Shown here: piece after piece, positions 35,106 to 48,000 of the stretch
How the letters are laid out: each line of letters begins with the position of its first letter
How positions within the stretch are numbered: position 1 is the stretch's first letter
From: Carnegiea gigantea
Lineage: Eukaryota > Streptophyta > Magnoliopsida > Caryophyllales > Cactaceae
DNA: 64,000 nt
Assembly (NCBI GenBank): GCA_029747015.1
Contig: JAKOGI010000027.1
Coordinates: forward strand, 1,210,001 to 1,274,000
Reading direction: 5' to 3'
Translations under genes and position numbers: made by a program
Notes under the pieces: generated by a model
What the model saw: the letters and a program-made list of their open reading frames with translations, nothing else
Told to the model about the DNA's origin: nothing
Database searches by the model: none

Positions 35106-38100
35106 CTTTTATCATGCTACAAATAGTGTCCAACTAAAAACATAATTGTCAATCTAAACAATGCATATGTCAAAAATAAAATAGTTTATGTAGATATTTT
35201 TTAGTAATAATTGGTTAAATAAATTAGCTTTTCTAATTAAAATAAATGATAAAATCACACACCCTTTAAAGAAAAATAATATGATCATAAAATTTTCACA
35301 CATGTTCAAAAAATAATATGATCATAAAATTTCCACACATGCCCTTACGAAGCACAGAATGCACACTAGTTTACTAATGAAAGGACAAGAACAACTATGT
35401 CACCATGCTATGAAACACCACTTTGAGGAAAATAGTGAGTGAATTATGTGACTGCACCACCAAGCACTTTACTTGGACACCCCTTAGCTTGTTGATGATT
35501 CATGTGTCATACTACCTTTGTCATGCAACTTGCTTCTTTTAATTTGGGGTCTAATCAAAAGGTGAATCCAAGAGGTTGGCTCAATTATAATTGAAAGGAG
35601 CATGACATTTTCATCGTGGTTGTGTATGCCACCATAATATATCTCGTCGATCATGCTGGGTCACAACTGCATACATTATTTCAACTTGTTTAAAATGATT
35701 AAGGATGTGATTCTAATAACTTTGAGGATTAGAAAGAATCTGATTTTTTTCATTATATTTTGTCTTTGAGTATGAAACTTCGTATTTTGTTAAATAGTTG
35801 CTTTCATCATTCACTATATATCGCTCCAAGTTTTCAGGTGTTCTTTACAATTTGAATGGTACGGTCTAGGTATGTCTTTGAAGGGTGTACGAGGACCGCC
35901 AAAATAGGATTAATTAATTATCCTCTGTTTAAGCTTTTCGGTTAATTAATTATATTGTGAACTACCAATATTTAATATTTTTCTCATAAAAAAGAGTCAA
36001 ACTTCTAATGTAATGAAACCAAATTTAAGCTTACATATTTTATGAATACTAGCTTGCGCTTCTGTAAGTAAATTAGCTGAGACTCTCATTAAAAAAATAA
36101 AATAGAAGTGCATGATATTATTACACCTTTATTAATCGCAAAAAAGTCGAATTTTTGCAAATTTATTGTCATAGGCTCATTACAAGCCAATTTGCTAAGA
36201 TCCTTAGTGATGAAAAGTCATCTAACATTGCTCTCCACACATCTCTAAAGTTGAGTTTCCCTATTTAAGGAAAAAAATGATGGGATGTAAGGAGGGACCA
36301 TAAATGACTAATTTATGAGCCCCACTCTCCCATCTTCTTCCATTTCTCTTTAAAAAAGGAACAACCTGGTGGTTAATTTGCAGTGATGACACTATGATTA
36401 GCAAAACACCCAATAACAACAACCCTCATTGCCAGGTCCACATCCCACCCAACACACATATATTATATCAAGAATGCTTTTCACTATATATTTTCTATGT
36501 GTCACACTTTAGATGTCATGCAAGGCCACTTGCTAAGGGGGAAAAAAAAATGATGGACCCACCCCTAATTAGAATGTTAAGCAGCCTAAAGGAATCTATA
36601 TATATTTGAATCTTTAGAACATATATATATATATTTGATTATTTATTTTTGAATAAGAAAAATGAGATTTAAAAAACCTTAAGTGATGTGTCCCACTAGG
36701 AGAGTGGTTTTCAAATTGCCAAGGTTTTTGGTACATTTCCCTTTGCATCACCATCTAGCTCCAAGGTTCTGTGAAAAGCCTCTTTTATTATTCTATATTG
36801 ATTATATATCTTTTCTTTTGATTTTCTCAGTGGCTATGAGATCATGAGATGCTTTGGTTTTTCCCACTTAACTTAGAATATTTTGCCTACATAATTTTGC
36901 ATCTAAACTGGTGTCATTGATGACATATCATATCAAATTCAAACATAAAAGGTATCATTTTCGAACCTTAATATTAGTTGGAGGTCATCATCAATTTTTT
37001 TAATAAAAAACTATCAAGGTATATTTTTGGAATTATTACTATGTAGATGTTCCATTGATATATGTCATGGAATTGATGACCTATTTTTAAATATACACTA
37101 AGTTTTTAAAAAAGGCATATTTATTGTTTACATGATAATTTTACATTAAATTTTGAGAACTTGTAAAATTAATTATATATCGAACAAAGTGAATTAAAAA
37201 ATCAACTATTTTGAAATCGATGGCCTATTTTTAAATATGCATTAGGTTTAAAAAAGACAATTTTTTTCCATGGTGTTACATAATACAACCACATGATGAT
37301 CTCAATTTTGGTTGTCAGTTACCCCACCAATGTCATAGTTGACACCTTCCCTAGATGATGATGCATCAATTATTAAAGGCCCATGCACCTCTATAAATCT
37401 TAGAAGTCCTCCAACCTAGAGGCACAGTGTTAAAATAGGCCATGGTTTTTGCTCTTTGTCTTTGATTTTTGTTTTTAAGCCCCATCTCCTGCTGGCTAAG
37501 TATACCATAGATGATGGGAAAAAAACCAACTATTGAAGAATCATATGACATCACATTGAAGATCCTACATAAATCATTCAACCATCCCTTCAAAGTACTC
37601 ATCATAAGGTTCACTTTTTTGCTCCTTTTCAACCAAGTTGGTAAATTCATCTGCTGTATTAAGCATGAGGATGGAAAAAGGAGGTGAATAAGTCAATCAA
37701 CATCATTGTGAAGTTGGGAATTTTATTAGTTGAGCTAGTATTTTGATCCATTTGTAGACTCACATGTGAAACTGCATCACGTAAGAGACATAATGAATCA
37801 GGCTTCATTGTAATATAAGTGACTTTTTGAAAATTTTGAAATGATTAATAATTTACATTAGAGATTTAGAGTGGCCTTTTAATTTGAGAGTAACTGATAA
37901 TTCAATTCATCGAGTAGTGACTTTTATCAGAGTCATCTTTAATGAATTTTTAGTCCCCTTTGTATATCTATATAATGTTATAAAACAACGTGTTTGTTTT
38001 ACAATAATTTCGAAAGAAATTGGAGTCTTGATCATTGCAGATGGGGACAGACCTCACACTAAAGGCAGGAAGCAATATAGATGAAATGAAACAAAAAATA

Positions 38101-38155
38101 ACTGTACAAGTCCTCTTTATTCTTTTTTGGCCGAACAACATTCAGCATTCAAGGG
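35106..38155. other. Gene-free AT-rich sequence
   Basis: No gene is supported. A 38-bp near-duplicate AAAATAATATGATCATAAAA lies at 35273-35340. On the minus strand near 37560-37700 a short open stretch (LNTADEFTNLVEKE, EPYDEYFEGMVE) looks protein-like but matches no family I know. Confidence 0.45.
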
Positions 38156-38240
38156 AGGAAATACCCTTGCACAAGTGGTCAAGTATTCACCTTCCAGAAG
38201 AAAGGTCAAGGGTTCAAATCCAACTGTTTGCAAGAATTGT
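38156..38240 (+). repeat. Possible tRNA-derived SINE head
   Basis: An A-box-like TTGCACAAGTGG at 38167-38178 and a B-box-like GGGTTCAAATCC at about 38210-38221 are spaced as in a tRNA-derived pol III promoter. Confidence 0.45.
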
Positions 38241-38260
38241 GACCTACCCCTTCCTCCTTA

Positions 38261-38445
38261 CAAGTTAGAAAGGTCACCGTTCATAAAAGAAGAATGGGGA
38301 AAAAACAATCATCACGGGGCGCCAATTATTTTGTACAACTGGGTGGACAATTACAAGTTAGAAAGCTCACCGTTCATAAAAGAAGAATGGAAAAAAACAA
38401 TCATCACGGGGCGCAAATTATTTTGTACAACTGGGTGGACAATGT
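38261..38445. repeat. Tandem duplication of 93 bp
   Basis: Two adjacent copies begin CAAGTTAGAAAG and run through TCACGGGGCGCC/AAATTATTTTGTACAACTG; the period is 93 bp. They follow directly after the SINE-like head and may be part of the same insertion. Confidence 0.85.
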
Positions 38446-38499
38446 ACATCATCTGCCTGATGTTTGCTATATTTACGAAAATGTGCCACAAGTTTTTGT

Positions 38500-38580
38500 A
38501 AGTTGAAGTTGCTCTAATGGTCATCTGCTTTGTTGACATCCTATAGGTCTTGAGTTCAAATTTGTTTGAGCACGAGGTTG
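38500..38580 (+). repeat. Possible tRNA-derived SINE head
   Basis: An A-box-like TTGCTCTAATGG (38509-38520) and a B-box-like TGAGTTCAAATTT (38551-38563) are spaced like a tRNA-derived promoter, on the same strand as the head at 38156. Confidence 0.4.
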
Positions 38581-38980
38581 AGGGACACTTTTTTGACCTT
38601 CTAATCTTCTCTTTTTTAAAAAATAATTTAAGCTATTAGTTAATTTATTTACGCTTCATTTACTTAATTTTTTAATATATATATATAAAGTATTGCTCAC
38701 TAAATATATATTATAACTTACCAAAAGCTATAATGTAGTTCACTAAGACGATGACATGCCTCAAAATATGAAAAAGAATGTGTAATTGTGTATTATATTG
38801 TTTACTCGTTCATTTTGATTACAAATAGTTTGTATTACTCTTTGAATCATATTGATCATTGAATATATTTTATAACTCACTAAATATATATCACAGCTCA
38901 CTAAACAATATTATAGCTCACTAAAAAAAATAGTAAGAGTATAACTGATTAAAACTTTTCAAATAAGTTATTCTAGAGAA

Positions 38981-39000
<20 letters not shown>

Positions 39001-39073
<73 letters not shown>
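39001..39073. repeat. (AT)n microsatellite
   Basis: About 36 AT units preceded by a GT run. Confidence 0.95.
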
Positions 39074-39076
<3 letters not shown>

Positions 39077-39698
39077 AAGTATTGCTCACGAAGTATATAC
39101 TACAACTTGTCAAAAGTCACAATGCAGCTCACTAAAAAAACCATACATCAAATATGAACAAGAATGTGTTTATGCTCATTTAAATTGTGTATTATATTGT
39201 TTACTAGCTCATTTTGATTAGGAAGAGTTACTATTGCTCATTGAATCATATTGATCACGAATATATTTTATAACTCACTAAATATAAATCACAACTTACT
39301 AAATAAATATCATAATTCACTAAAAGACATAGTAAGAATATAAGTGGTTGAAACTTTTCAAATATGTTATTCTTGTACATATAAAGAATCTTATATTTGA
39401 TTTAATCAAAAGATATATCATGACATATTGGAAGATAAATATAAAGTATTGCACACTAAACATATACTATAGCTCATCGAAATCACAAACTCACAATGCA
39501 GCTCAATAAAAAAAATCATACATCAAACACGAACAAGAATGTGTAACTACTTACTTAAATTATGTATTATATGTTTGCTCACTCTTTTTTATTATGAATA
39601 ATTAACACTAATCACTAAATTATATTGATTACCAAATATATCTCATAACTCACTAAAGAACTACTACAACTCACTAAATAAATATCATAATTCACTAA

Positions 39699-39700
<2 letters not shown>

Positions 39701-39739
<39 letters not shown>

Positions 39740-39750
39740 CAATAACAATC

Positions 39751-39793
<43 letters not shown>

Positions 39794-39860
39794 CACCAGC
39801 AGTAGTAGTAGTAACAATAATAACAACAATAACAACAACAATAATAATAATAACAATAAT
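39701..39860. repeat. (AAT)n / (AAC)n microsatellite
   Basis: Imperfect AAT repeats with AAC and AGT variants over about 160 bp. Confidence 0.9.
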
Positions 39861-40028
39861 TAATACAAATATAATCAAGCTCACTACATCTATCAACATA
39901 CTAAATATATGTCATAGCTTACTAAAAGACATAGTGTAAAAATTTCATATGTGAAAACTTTTAGTGACTTGTACTTTGACTTTTTACATATATACATATA
40001 CATACATACATACATACATACATACATA

Positions 40029-40030
<2 letters not shown>

Positions 40031-40112
<82 letters not shown>
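40031..40112. repeat. (AT)n microsatellite
   Basis: About 40 AT units, preceded by a short CATA repeat (40000-40028). Confidence 0.95.
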
Positions 40113-40121
<9 letters not shown>

Positions 40122-41250
40122 GTATATATATATTTCTCTATGCTGCAAATCACCAAAGTTTTGGTGCATCTCATTAAGAAAATATCATACCTAAGAATAG
40201 GAACAATAATGTGTATGTGATCACTAAAATTGTACATCATGTTATTTTCTCACTCATATTTTTTACGAATAGTTGGTATCACTCACCGGAATCTACTGAT
40301 CAAGAACTATATCATAGGTCGCTAAATATCTGTTATAACTCACTAAATAAATAGTGTAGCTCACTAAAATAAATAGTGTAGATCACTGCAAAATAATTCT
40401 TTCCAATCTTTGACTTATGTTGTAGCTCGCTTGTTTCTTTTTGTTATGGCATAAAAGTGATTGTATTACATTCAATAAGTATAATACAAACGTAGTGGAG
40501 CTCACCAATTATAGTTCAGCTCACTAAGTATATGTCATACCTCACTAAATATAAGTCGTAGCTTACTAAAAGTTCTAGCAAAATCAGCGCATACAATTTT
40601 TTTTTTTTAGGTATTTACTCTGTAATTCTATCTTTTAGCCCACCAAACCATAATACAAATAGCTCACTAAAAAGCTAGGTATAAGTGACTAAAACTTTAA
40701 CTAGAATATACATCATAACACATTAGAAGATAAATGTAAAGTATTACTAAGTAAACATATACCATAGCTCACTAGAAGTTATAGTGTAACTCACAAAAAA
40801 ATATCATACCTTAAAACATGATGAAGAATGCGTACGTGATTAATGCTTGCTAAAATTGTGTATTATATTGTGTGCTCACTCTTTTTTTTAGTATGAAAAG
40901 TGAAATTGGTCCCTAAATTATATTGATCGCCAAATGTATCTTATAACTCACTAAATATCTATCATAACTCACTAAATAAATAGCAAAGCTTACTAAAAGA
41001 AATAGTTCAAGTTTTTGCCTCTAAATATATATTATAGCTCACCAAAATATTATATAAAAGCTTACTCAAAAGATAGTAGTATAATTCACTAAAACTTTCA
41101 AGTATCTATTTTTAACTTTGAATTTATCAAAAGATATATCACAATAACCCATAAGATTATATAAAGCACGTCTCATTAAACATATACCATATCTCACTAA
41201 AAGATACAGTATTGCTCATAAACAAATATCATATCCTAGAATATAGACTA

Positions 41251-42067
41251 TAATGTGTATTTTCTTATTAAAAAAATGCACATGCACTGAAAAAGAAAAA
41301 GGAAAATAAAAAAAGAGTAAAATGGAAACGTAATTATCTCAAAAATGGGGAGCGGGAAGTAGTTCACAGTAAAAATAATAAAAATGAAACTTTTTAAATA
41401 TCAAAAGAGAAAGCAAAATAAAAAAGAGGAATAAAATGAAAAATTAATTATCTAACATAAAAGGAAACTAATTATCTCCAAAAGATGAGAAAGTATTTTG
41501 TTAGCCCAAAAAAAAGGGGAAAAAAAAAAGAAAGCAAGTTCTTACACCCGGATTACGTTTCGAACCTGCACAACTAGTTTACTTCCCCTTTCCCTTGCCA
41601 ATGCAACACTTGCATACTCATTCATAATTAATCCGATAATTACAGTGTAAACTTGCGCATTGCGAGTCTGGGCACACAACTATACTTGTCCGCCCGGGTG
41701 GATGGTATAACATCTGCACAGGGGGAAATCAGCAATCTGCGCTCTACAAATTCAGCACGAGCTCTATGCCTGAATTATATTGCGAGGAAAATAACAAAAA
41801 AAAAGGAAAGAAGGCAATTCAGATGAGGACTACAGACATGTACACAAAGAAGGCAATTCACCTCTGTAAATCTTATTTTTCAGATGAAAAATCAGTATGT
41901 AAGGGAATGCCATGCACCACCCACCCAGAAGGTGGGCAAAAATGGCAGATGAATGCTTGATGTGTACGTATTTCAATCTGTGATCAATCATTACATTACT
42001 GTAATTCGTGTCGAGATGAATAACTAAAAATCCCCTGAAAAAACGAAGGGAAAAGAAACAATCGACG
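41251..42067. other. Downstream side of the carrier gene
   Basis: AT-rich sequence followed by the probable 3' UTR of the minus-strand carrier gene. No other gene is recognised. Confidence 0.4.
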
Positions 42068-45000
42068 TCAAGTCTTGTCCCGGTGCATGAACTTCTTGAC
42101 TTCATCATACAACACAAGAATGGCGGCAGCACCTGTACTTCTAAACATGTTCGAAGCTGCCCCTCGATAGAAAGAAGTAAACCCCTCTTTCTTGTAGATG
42201 GTCTTCCAACAATCAAGGGTATTTTTGTACATTGGCTGCTTCAAGCCAGACTGCATCATCATTCGCCTCCGAACGGTGTCAAATGGATATGACAGCAACC
42301 CGGCAGAGGTGGTCACCGCCTGTGCTGCCAACCAGCGTTTCCACAAAGCTATCTCTAGGTCGGCTTCTTTCGTGAGTATCTCTTTGATGGTATCAAAACC
42401 CCCAAAGTAGAGGCCCCGATGGACAACCATTCCGTGCAAAGAAGCAGGAAGGCCGCGGTAAAGCCCACGAATCCCCTCGGCCCGGCAAATGGTGGTCAAG
42501 AAGTGGCATATGCCCCGAAATTGCCGGGCTTCAGCTCTCCCTATGTCTGCTGCCAGACGGGTGTGAGCAATGTCGAGAGGGTAAACAATTATTAGGGTTG
42601 TACAACCAGCTCCAGCTCCTGCAAAGAAGTTGGCAGCTGGGCCAGACATAATAGGAGGACCATCGTCATCATTTTTTAGTACGTCTCGGTATAGATCCTG
42701 CAATGACCGTGAAATGAGAAAAATAAATTCCTGGGAAACATAAACCAAGCATTTGTATGGGCTGCATCAATAGTTGTGTATGTTATGCATTAATGGCATA
42801 CAATAAATGGTACTCGGATCACATAGTAACCATAACCCTGTGTGATTCAAACCAAAAGTGGTGTCCAAGGAGAACCAAACTGCATTAAGGCACATTCCTC
42901 GCAAAACATAGAGGCCTTTCTCCAATATAATGTGTTCATCTATTAGTGACATGGTAGTACATGCAATTCCCAGAACCCGCTTAGTCAAACATGCACTGGA
43001 TGTAACCACCAGCACTTGAGGTACATAGGTGTTCCAAACATATAGGCACAGTTTTATTATGCTACTACCTAGCTCCCCGACAGAGCACATGAAAGGATCT
43101 CTGCTTAGGACTTGAATTACAACTTCAATGTGAAGGGAATCTTATCCAAGAGTTCAGGCAAACACAAAGGAAATCACTCCCTAGCTAGCCGCCCCATGCT
43201 GAGAGAGAGAGAAGGGGGGGGGGGGGACAAGGGTTCCAAATTAAAGAAAAAATTGACGGTGCCTAATTTTGATGATCTGCCATAGTGGGGACCACTATGA
43301 ACAGTGAACACCCAACAAGGAGCTCTCCAACGTACGTGATCTAAGATAGGACCTGGGTGACTGAACCTGTAAAAGTGTACATGACCAAATCCAAAAAATC
43401 TGATGAATCGGATAATTCATACAAAGTTGCTTTCCAGTCTAAGTGCTACCGATTATAAAGGGGGCTCATGCCAGTCCAGTAAGAGGACCGCAAGGTAAAA
43501 AGGCCATTCTAGCCCAAAACAAAGGGATTGGAGTTTGCAATTAGTGATTATCTTTCAGAAATAACCCTAAATAGCTAAGTTCTGAGTTTCGACATCCAAT
43601 TCTGAGCAAAATCCCATGTTCCAAATTTTCTATAGGTTCCAGCATAAAACTGTTGTCATTTGTTCATACCATACTGCATCGCCACAGCATACTAAAGATA
43701 AGCCCGAGGAACAGGAAGAACTTGAAACATGAATAGAACATCAGAATCAAATCCCACCTTGCCAGGGCCTACAGAGGTGAAGGTTTACATAACCTTACCA
43801 AAATGAGCTGCCAGAGAGACTTCAATTCAGGTCATGGTAAGGGCGGAAGACAAGGCCAAATCTGTCACCAGCCCAAGAAGTGCTCTCACAGGACAAATAT
43901 CGCTGCCAAGGCTCACATAAACTAGCTAGCAATGTGATCCCAGAGCCATCAAGCTCATCAATCATATAGCAGCCATTCTTCCCTCAAGAATGAGGCCGTT
44001 CTTGCTAGCTGTAGTGATCAGTGGCTGTCAAGAGTAGCAAGCTACTCAAACCACGGTGATAGTATCAGCAAGACAGATTGAATTCCCTACTAACACTGCG
44101 GGACCTCCATTTGCTAAATATACCTCATTTTCTAAAGGTAATTGACTCAATCAGCAATGACTATATCCTTACAGACGCAGAATAACTGAAACTTCAGCTT
44201 CCCAGATAAAAGGCAACAACCAACTGGTTTCCAAGGGGATAAAGCACTCGTGAGTGAAGGCAAGCATTAAGGCCTTTGTATAGTGACGAGATACTTTCCA
44301 CCGACTTGTCCTGGCAGTTAAACATAAAACAGGCGAAGTCTCCTTCCTACTTGCATCCTAAATGCCTGTTAATGAATTGCAGTCTCAGCAGACATTGCAG
44401 AAGGCAGTGGGCCATTCATGGGGATTCCAACAGCAGAAGTACAAACTTATGACGTGAGATATTGCAACAAACAAATGCACAAATCACAAATTTTATAGCG
44501 CTAGAGTTCTCTTGTGCTCTTCTTTGATCACAATTCCAATTCTGTCCAATAGCAGGCAACAGTGAAACTTAGAAGTACCTCCGGATAAGCACACTTACAC
44601 AAGAGACAGCATGATGTGTTCTTCAAGGTTTATCGATAGAAAAAACGTTCAGTCTTATCAGACAAAGCCATTACAAAAACTAGCAATAACCAGTGCCGCT
44701 ACCACTGAGGATCCCTACTAAAACCAGGCTATGGGAGGTGGTCTTCAGTATAATCTCACCACAGCAAAAAGTCTTACCCTTTTTTCTTTTTTGGATGGTG
44801 ATAAGAAAAAATAATTCTATATAATGCCCTCCTCTTTTTTACAATCCAAAGAAATTTCACGAACCAAATTGGCTTAAGCCCAATAAAGAAGAAAAATAGT
44901 ATTCCTTGTCTTAAAATAGAAGTCTTCAGCCAAGATCATTAATGTGCTCAAGGGATGTCTCCTCACCACCAAAGACTTCGAAGAATAGCGTTAATAAGCT

Positions 45001-48000
45001 TCTGCAACTTTTCTTGCAAAGGACCCTCCCAAATTACCATACGCTGTATAATAGATTTTGCAATGAGCCAGGAATAACCCAAACAATTGAAAATCATAAA
45101 GAATGTCATCAAATGGACGATGCAACATCATCAATGGTATCCAACTCCCCTTTGCACGTAAACCACATATTAACCAAGATAACCTCGCTCTTCGCAAATC
45201 ATTAGATGTCAAAATTTTGTATTATGTAGCTTCCCAATCAAAGGAGAGCACCTTTATAGGAATGGAAACAATCAATTTAAAGGAATCCTTACCCCCAGGT
45301 TAGAGGCACACAGGGCTTCCTTTTTTTTGGTTTTTTTTTGGGGGGGTGTCCAAAGAACAGGTCCAAGAAGACATCATGAGCAAAAACAATAGATCACATG
45401 CAAGAGTTGCAAGTCCGCTTATAATTACCTGACATGGAAGTATCCTCAATCCATCATAAGCCCACAAAGAGAGGAGAAAAGGTCACACATGCACACAAGC
45501 ATACACAGAAGCATCAGCACACTAATCGTCACACCAGAAATATACAGATTAACCATCCCCAGCATAAAATATATAATGACAGAATCAACCCTACTCTTTA
45601 CTGATGCACCTCCAGAGATTAAATCACACTATAAGAACCATGTAATCTAACACAGATTCAACCTTAGCCCCAAACACCATATTTCCAGAAATGAATTTCC
45701 TTGAGAGCTTGTCTTTCTGCTTCATAAGCCTCCATAACCACTAGGGAGGGCCTTATTTAAAGAGCAAAAATAAGTAACCCCATAAATCGACCTTTGGAAT
45801 GGATAGCTTAAAAAGTTTCCATTTAGCCTGATGACATTTGAAGTGATCCCTTCAAGAATCCAAAGGAAGCTTCCCTGAAGCCCAATCCAACGTTTGGGCC
45901 ATTGCACAAGGCATAGGAAAGAGAGAATAAGAGTTGGGGTGCTGGAAGTGATGCTTTCGATGAGAGCTCATCTGCCTCTCCTCAGTATTTCCAACATTCA
46001 AATCTTTCCTCGAACATTTGACGGATTGGCGCCAAACTGACTAACTCTTTAATTCTAGTTCCTAAGAAAAGACCTAAGTAGGTATATGCACAGGATCCAA
46101 CGCCATAATCTAAAATAACTGGAAGCCTACGGAATGGTTCCTGCCTTTTCTACTGCCAAGATTGAGCTCTGTAACAATTAGCTCTCATACATTGCTCAAA
46201 TAAAACAGAATACCACAATGAATATTATAATATGTTCACATTATCCCAAACAATAAGGGCGCCCTCAACATAGAGGACATGAAGGATAATAATGTACGAG
46301 GCCTTAGATTGCCCTAATGAAAAAGCAGAGATCATGCCAATTTGAATAGCAGCACATAACATACTACTCAAAATTTCCATCAATAGCAAGAAGAGAAGGA
46401 CAATAAGGGATCAACCTGTTGAACGTCTCTAGAAGCAACTAGCAAGAGAGAATTCTGCAGGCCAACCGTCTATAAAAATCACAAAAGATGTGCAAGATAC
46501 ACCAATAAATCTATACAATTCATTTTTCTAAAAGGATCATACTCCATATAACGTATAAAAGAGACACCTATTGCGCATGATCATATGCTTTTTCCATATA
46601 CAACATGAATCCTAGGAGCAATGCAATCCATAAGAGGCGACTTGAATCCTCCTCCTAGCCTTTAATAGTTTTCTCCCCTGACCTTTCTCGCTAAGTCTTT
46701 CTCTCCCTTCTCACTTCCCTTGGCTACTATCTCAGTATTCTTCTCTACTTAAGGTTTTCTTTCTTTTTTCCCCCACCGATACCCCCCTCTCTCTCCATCA
46801 TCCCTTTGACGATGTAGTTTCTCTATACCTCGTGGTTCTGGCCTACTTTCTCCTCTCTTCTAGGCTGTCGGTGAATCTTCCTTTTTTATGTGCCTCATTC
46901 ACATTGTTGTCAAATCGTTAAGTAACTAAAGGCAAAGAGAATTTTCAAACTAAGGGGTGTCATTGCTCTATGCAAAAGTTTGTCATTGTTGGTGTCCAAT
47001 CACTGTAAAAAATAACAGTTGGCCGACTTCTATACGCAAAACAAAGTTGACATGTTAATTTTAAGCCCCTATGCTACATGTGTGCCCTGCAGATCCTATG
47101 TGTGTCTCGTGATTTCTGAAAACAAGGATAGAAGCCCACAGAAAATGCAACAAAACCAATACGAACCTTGGCTTTTGAAATTAAAGAATCCTAGCCATAA
47201 CATCAAGTGCTGTTTTCATGTTTTTTGAGGAGAATGTTTTATTTCATCCAACGAAGAAAGAGTAAGGAAACCAATAGGAGAACATCCCAATCAAATACCG
47301 AAGCGAAGATCAAGCAGGCTCTCAAAATTTTTGCTCAAATTCACAGAGATTTAGCACATATGCATGCTACAAAACATAATTTCCTGAATTGGTTTTACAT
47401 AAAGTAACTCATCCAATAATATTTAGCAGCAGTGTGAATCCCACAGCATGAGCATGCTGATGTATTGATTTATCCCTGGCTGAAATTCAGTAAGCCATGA
47501 AGCGCACATGTTTTGAATGCAACATTTTACATATGCCACATGCACATCACGATCGTGCTAAGTAGTGGGCACCACAAATAGGCCACAGGGAGCTTGGATA
47601 GCCTCCTGGGCCATGAAGTGCATGCTAAACAGATACAACTATTCAACTAATCATCTTTCCTGCTTTTCCAGTGACAGAAAAGATCACCACCTTGATTGAT
47701 GCATGAGGATAGGAGAAAGATGAAGATAATTTAATTAGATAGCAATCACTCACAATTAGAGATGGGAAAAGCTGACCCGACACAATTACCGACCCGAACC
47801 GACAAGAAGTTAAGCGGGTTTGGGTATGAAGTTTGAACCTGTTTAGTTAAATACTTAAATGGGTTGACACAGTAAACCCGTTTAATTAATTGGGTTAGGT
47901 TAGGGTTGAGAATCTCGACACGAAAAAATACATATTTGACCCGTTTAATAAAACGGATTACCCGTTTACCGTTTACCGTTTATCATTTACATTTTGGGTG

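Larger units (their letters stand above)
38660..41250. repeat. Degenerate array of CTCACTAAA-rich units (2.6 kb)
   Basis: A unit of roughly 360-430 bp recurs: an AAAGTATTGCTCACTAAATATATA start, then GAACAAGAATGTGT, GTGTATTATATTGTTTGCTCACT, TTGAATCATATTGATC, and several CTCACTAAATAAATATCATA phrases. Starts are recognisable at about 38685, 39078, 39437, 40738 and 41162. The unit itself is built of short CTCACTAAA phrases, so there are two levels of repetition. AT and AAT microsatellites interrupt it at 39001-39073, 39701-39860 and 40031-40112. No coding content. Confidence 0.7.

Noticed and set aside
39615..40240. Hydrophobic or Tyr-Ile-rich open frames
   Set aside because: They are translations of AAT and AT microsatellites inside the repeat array.
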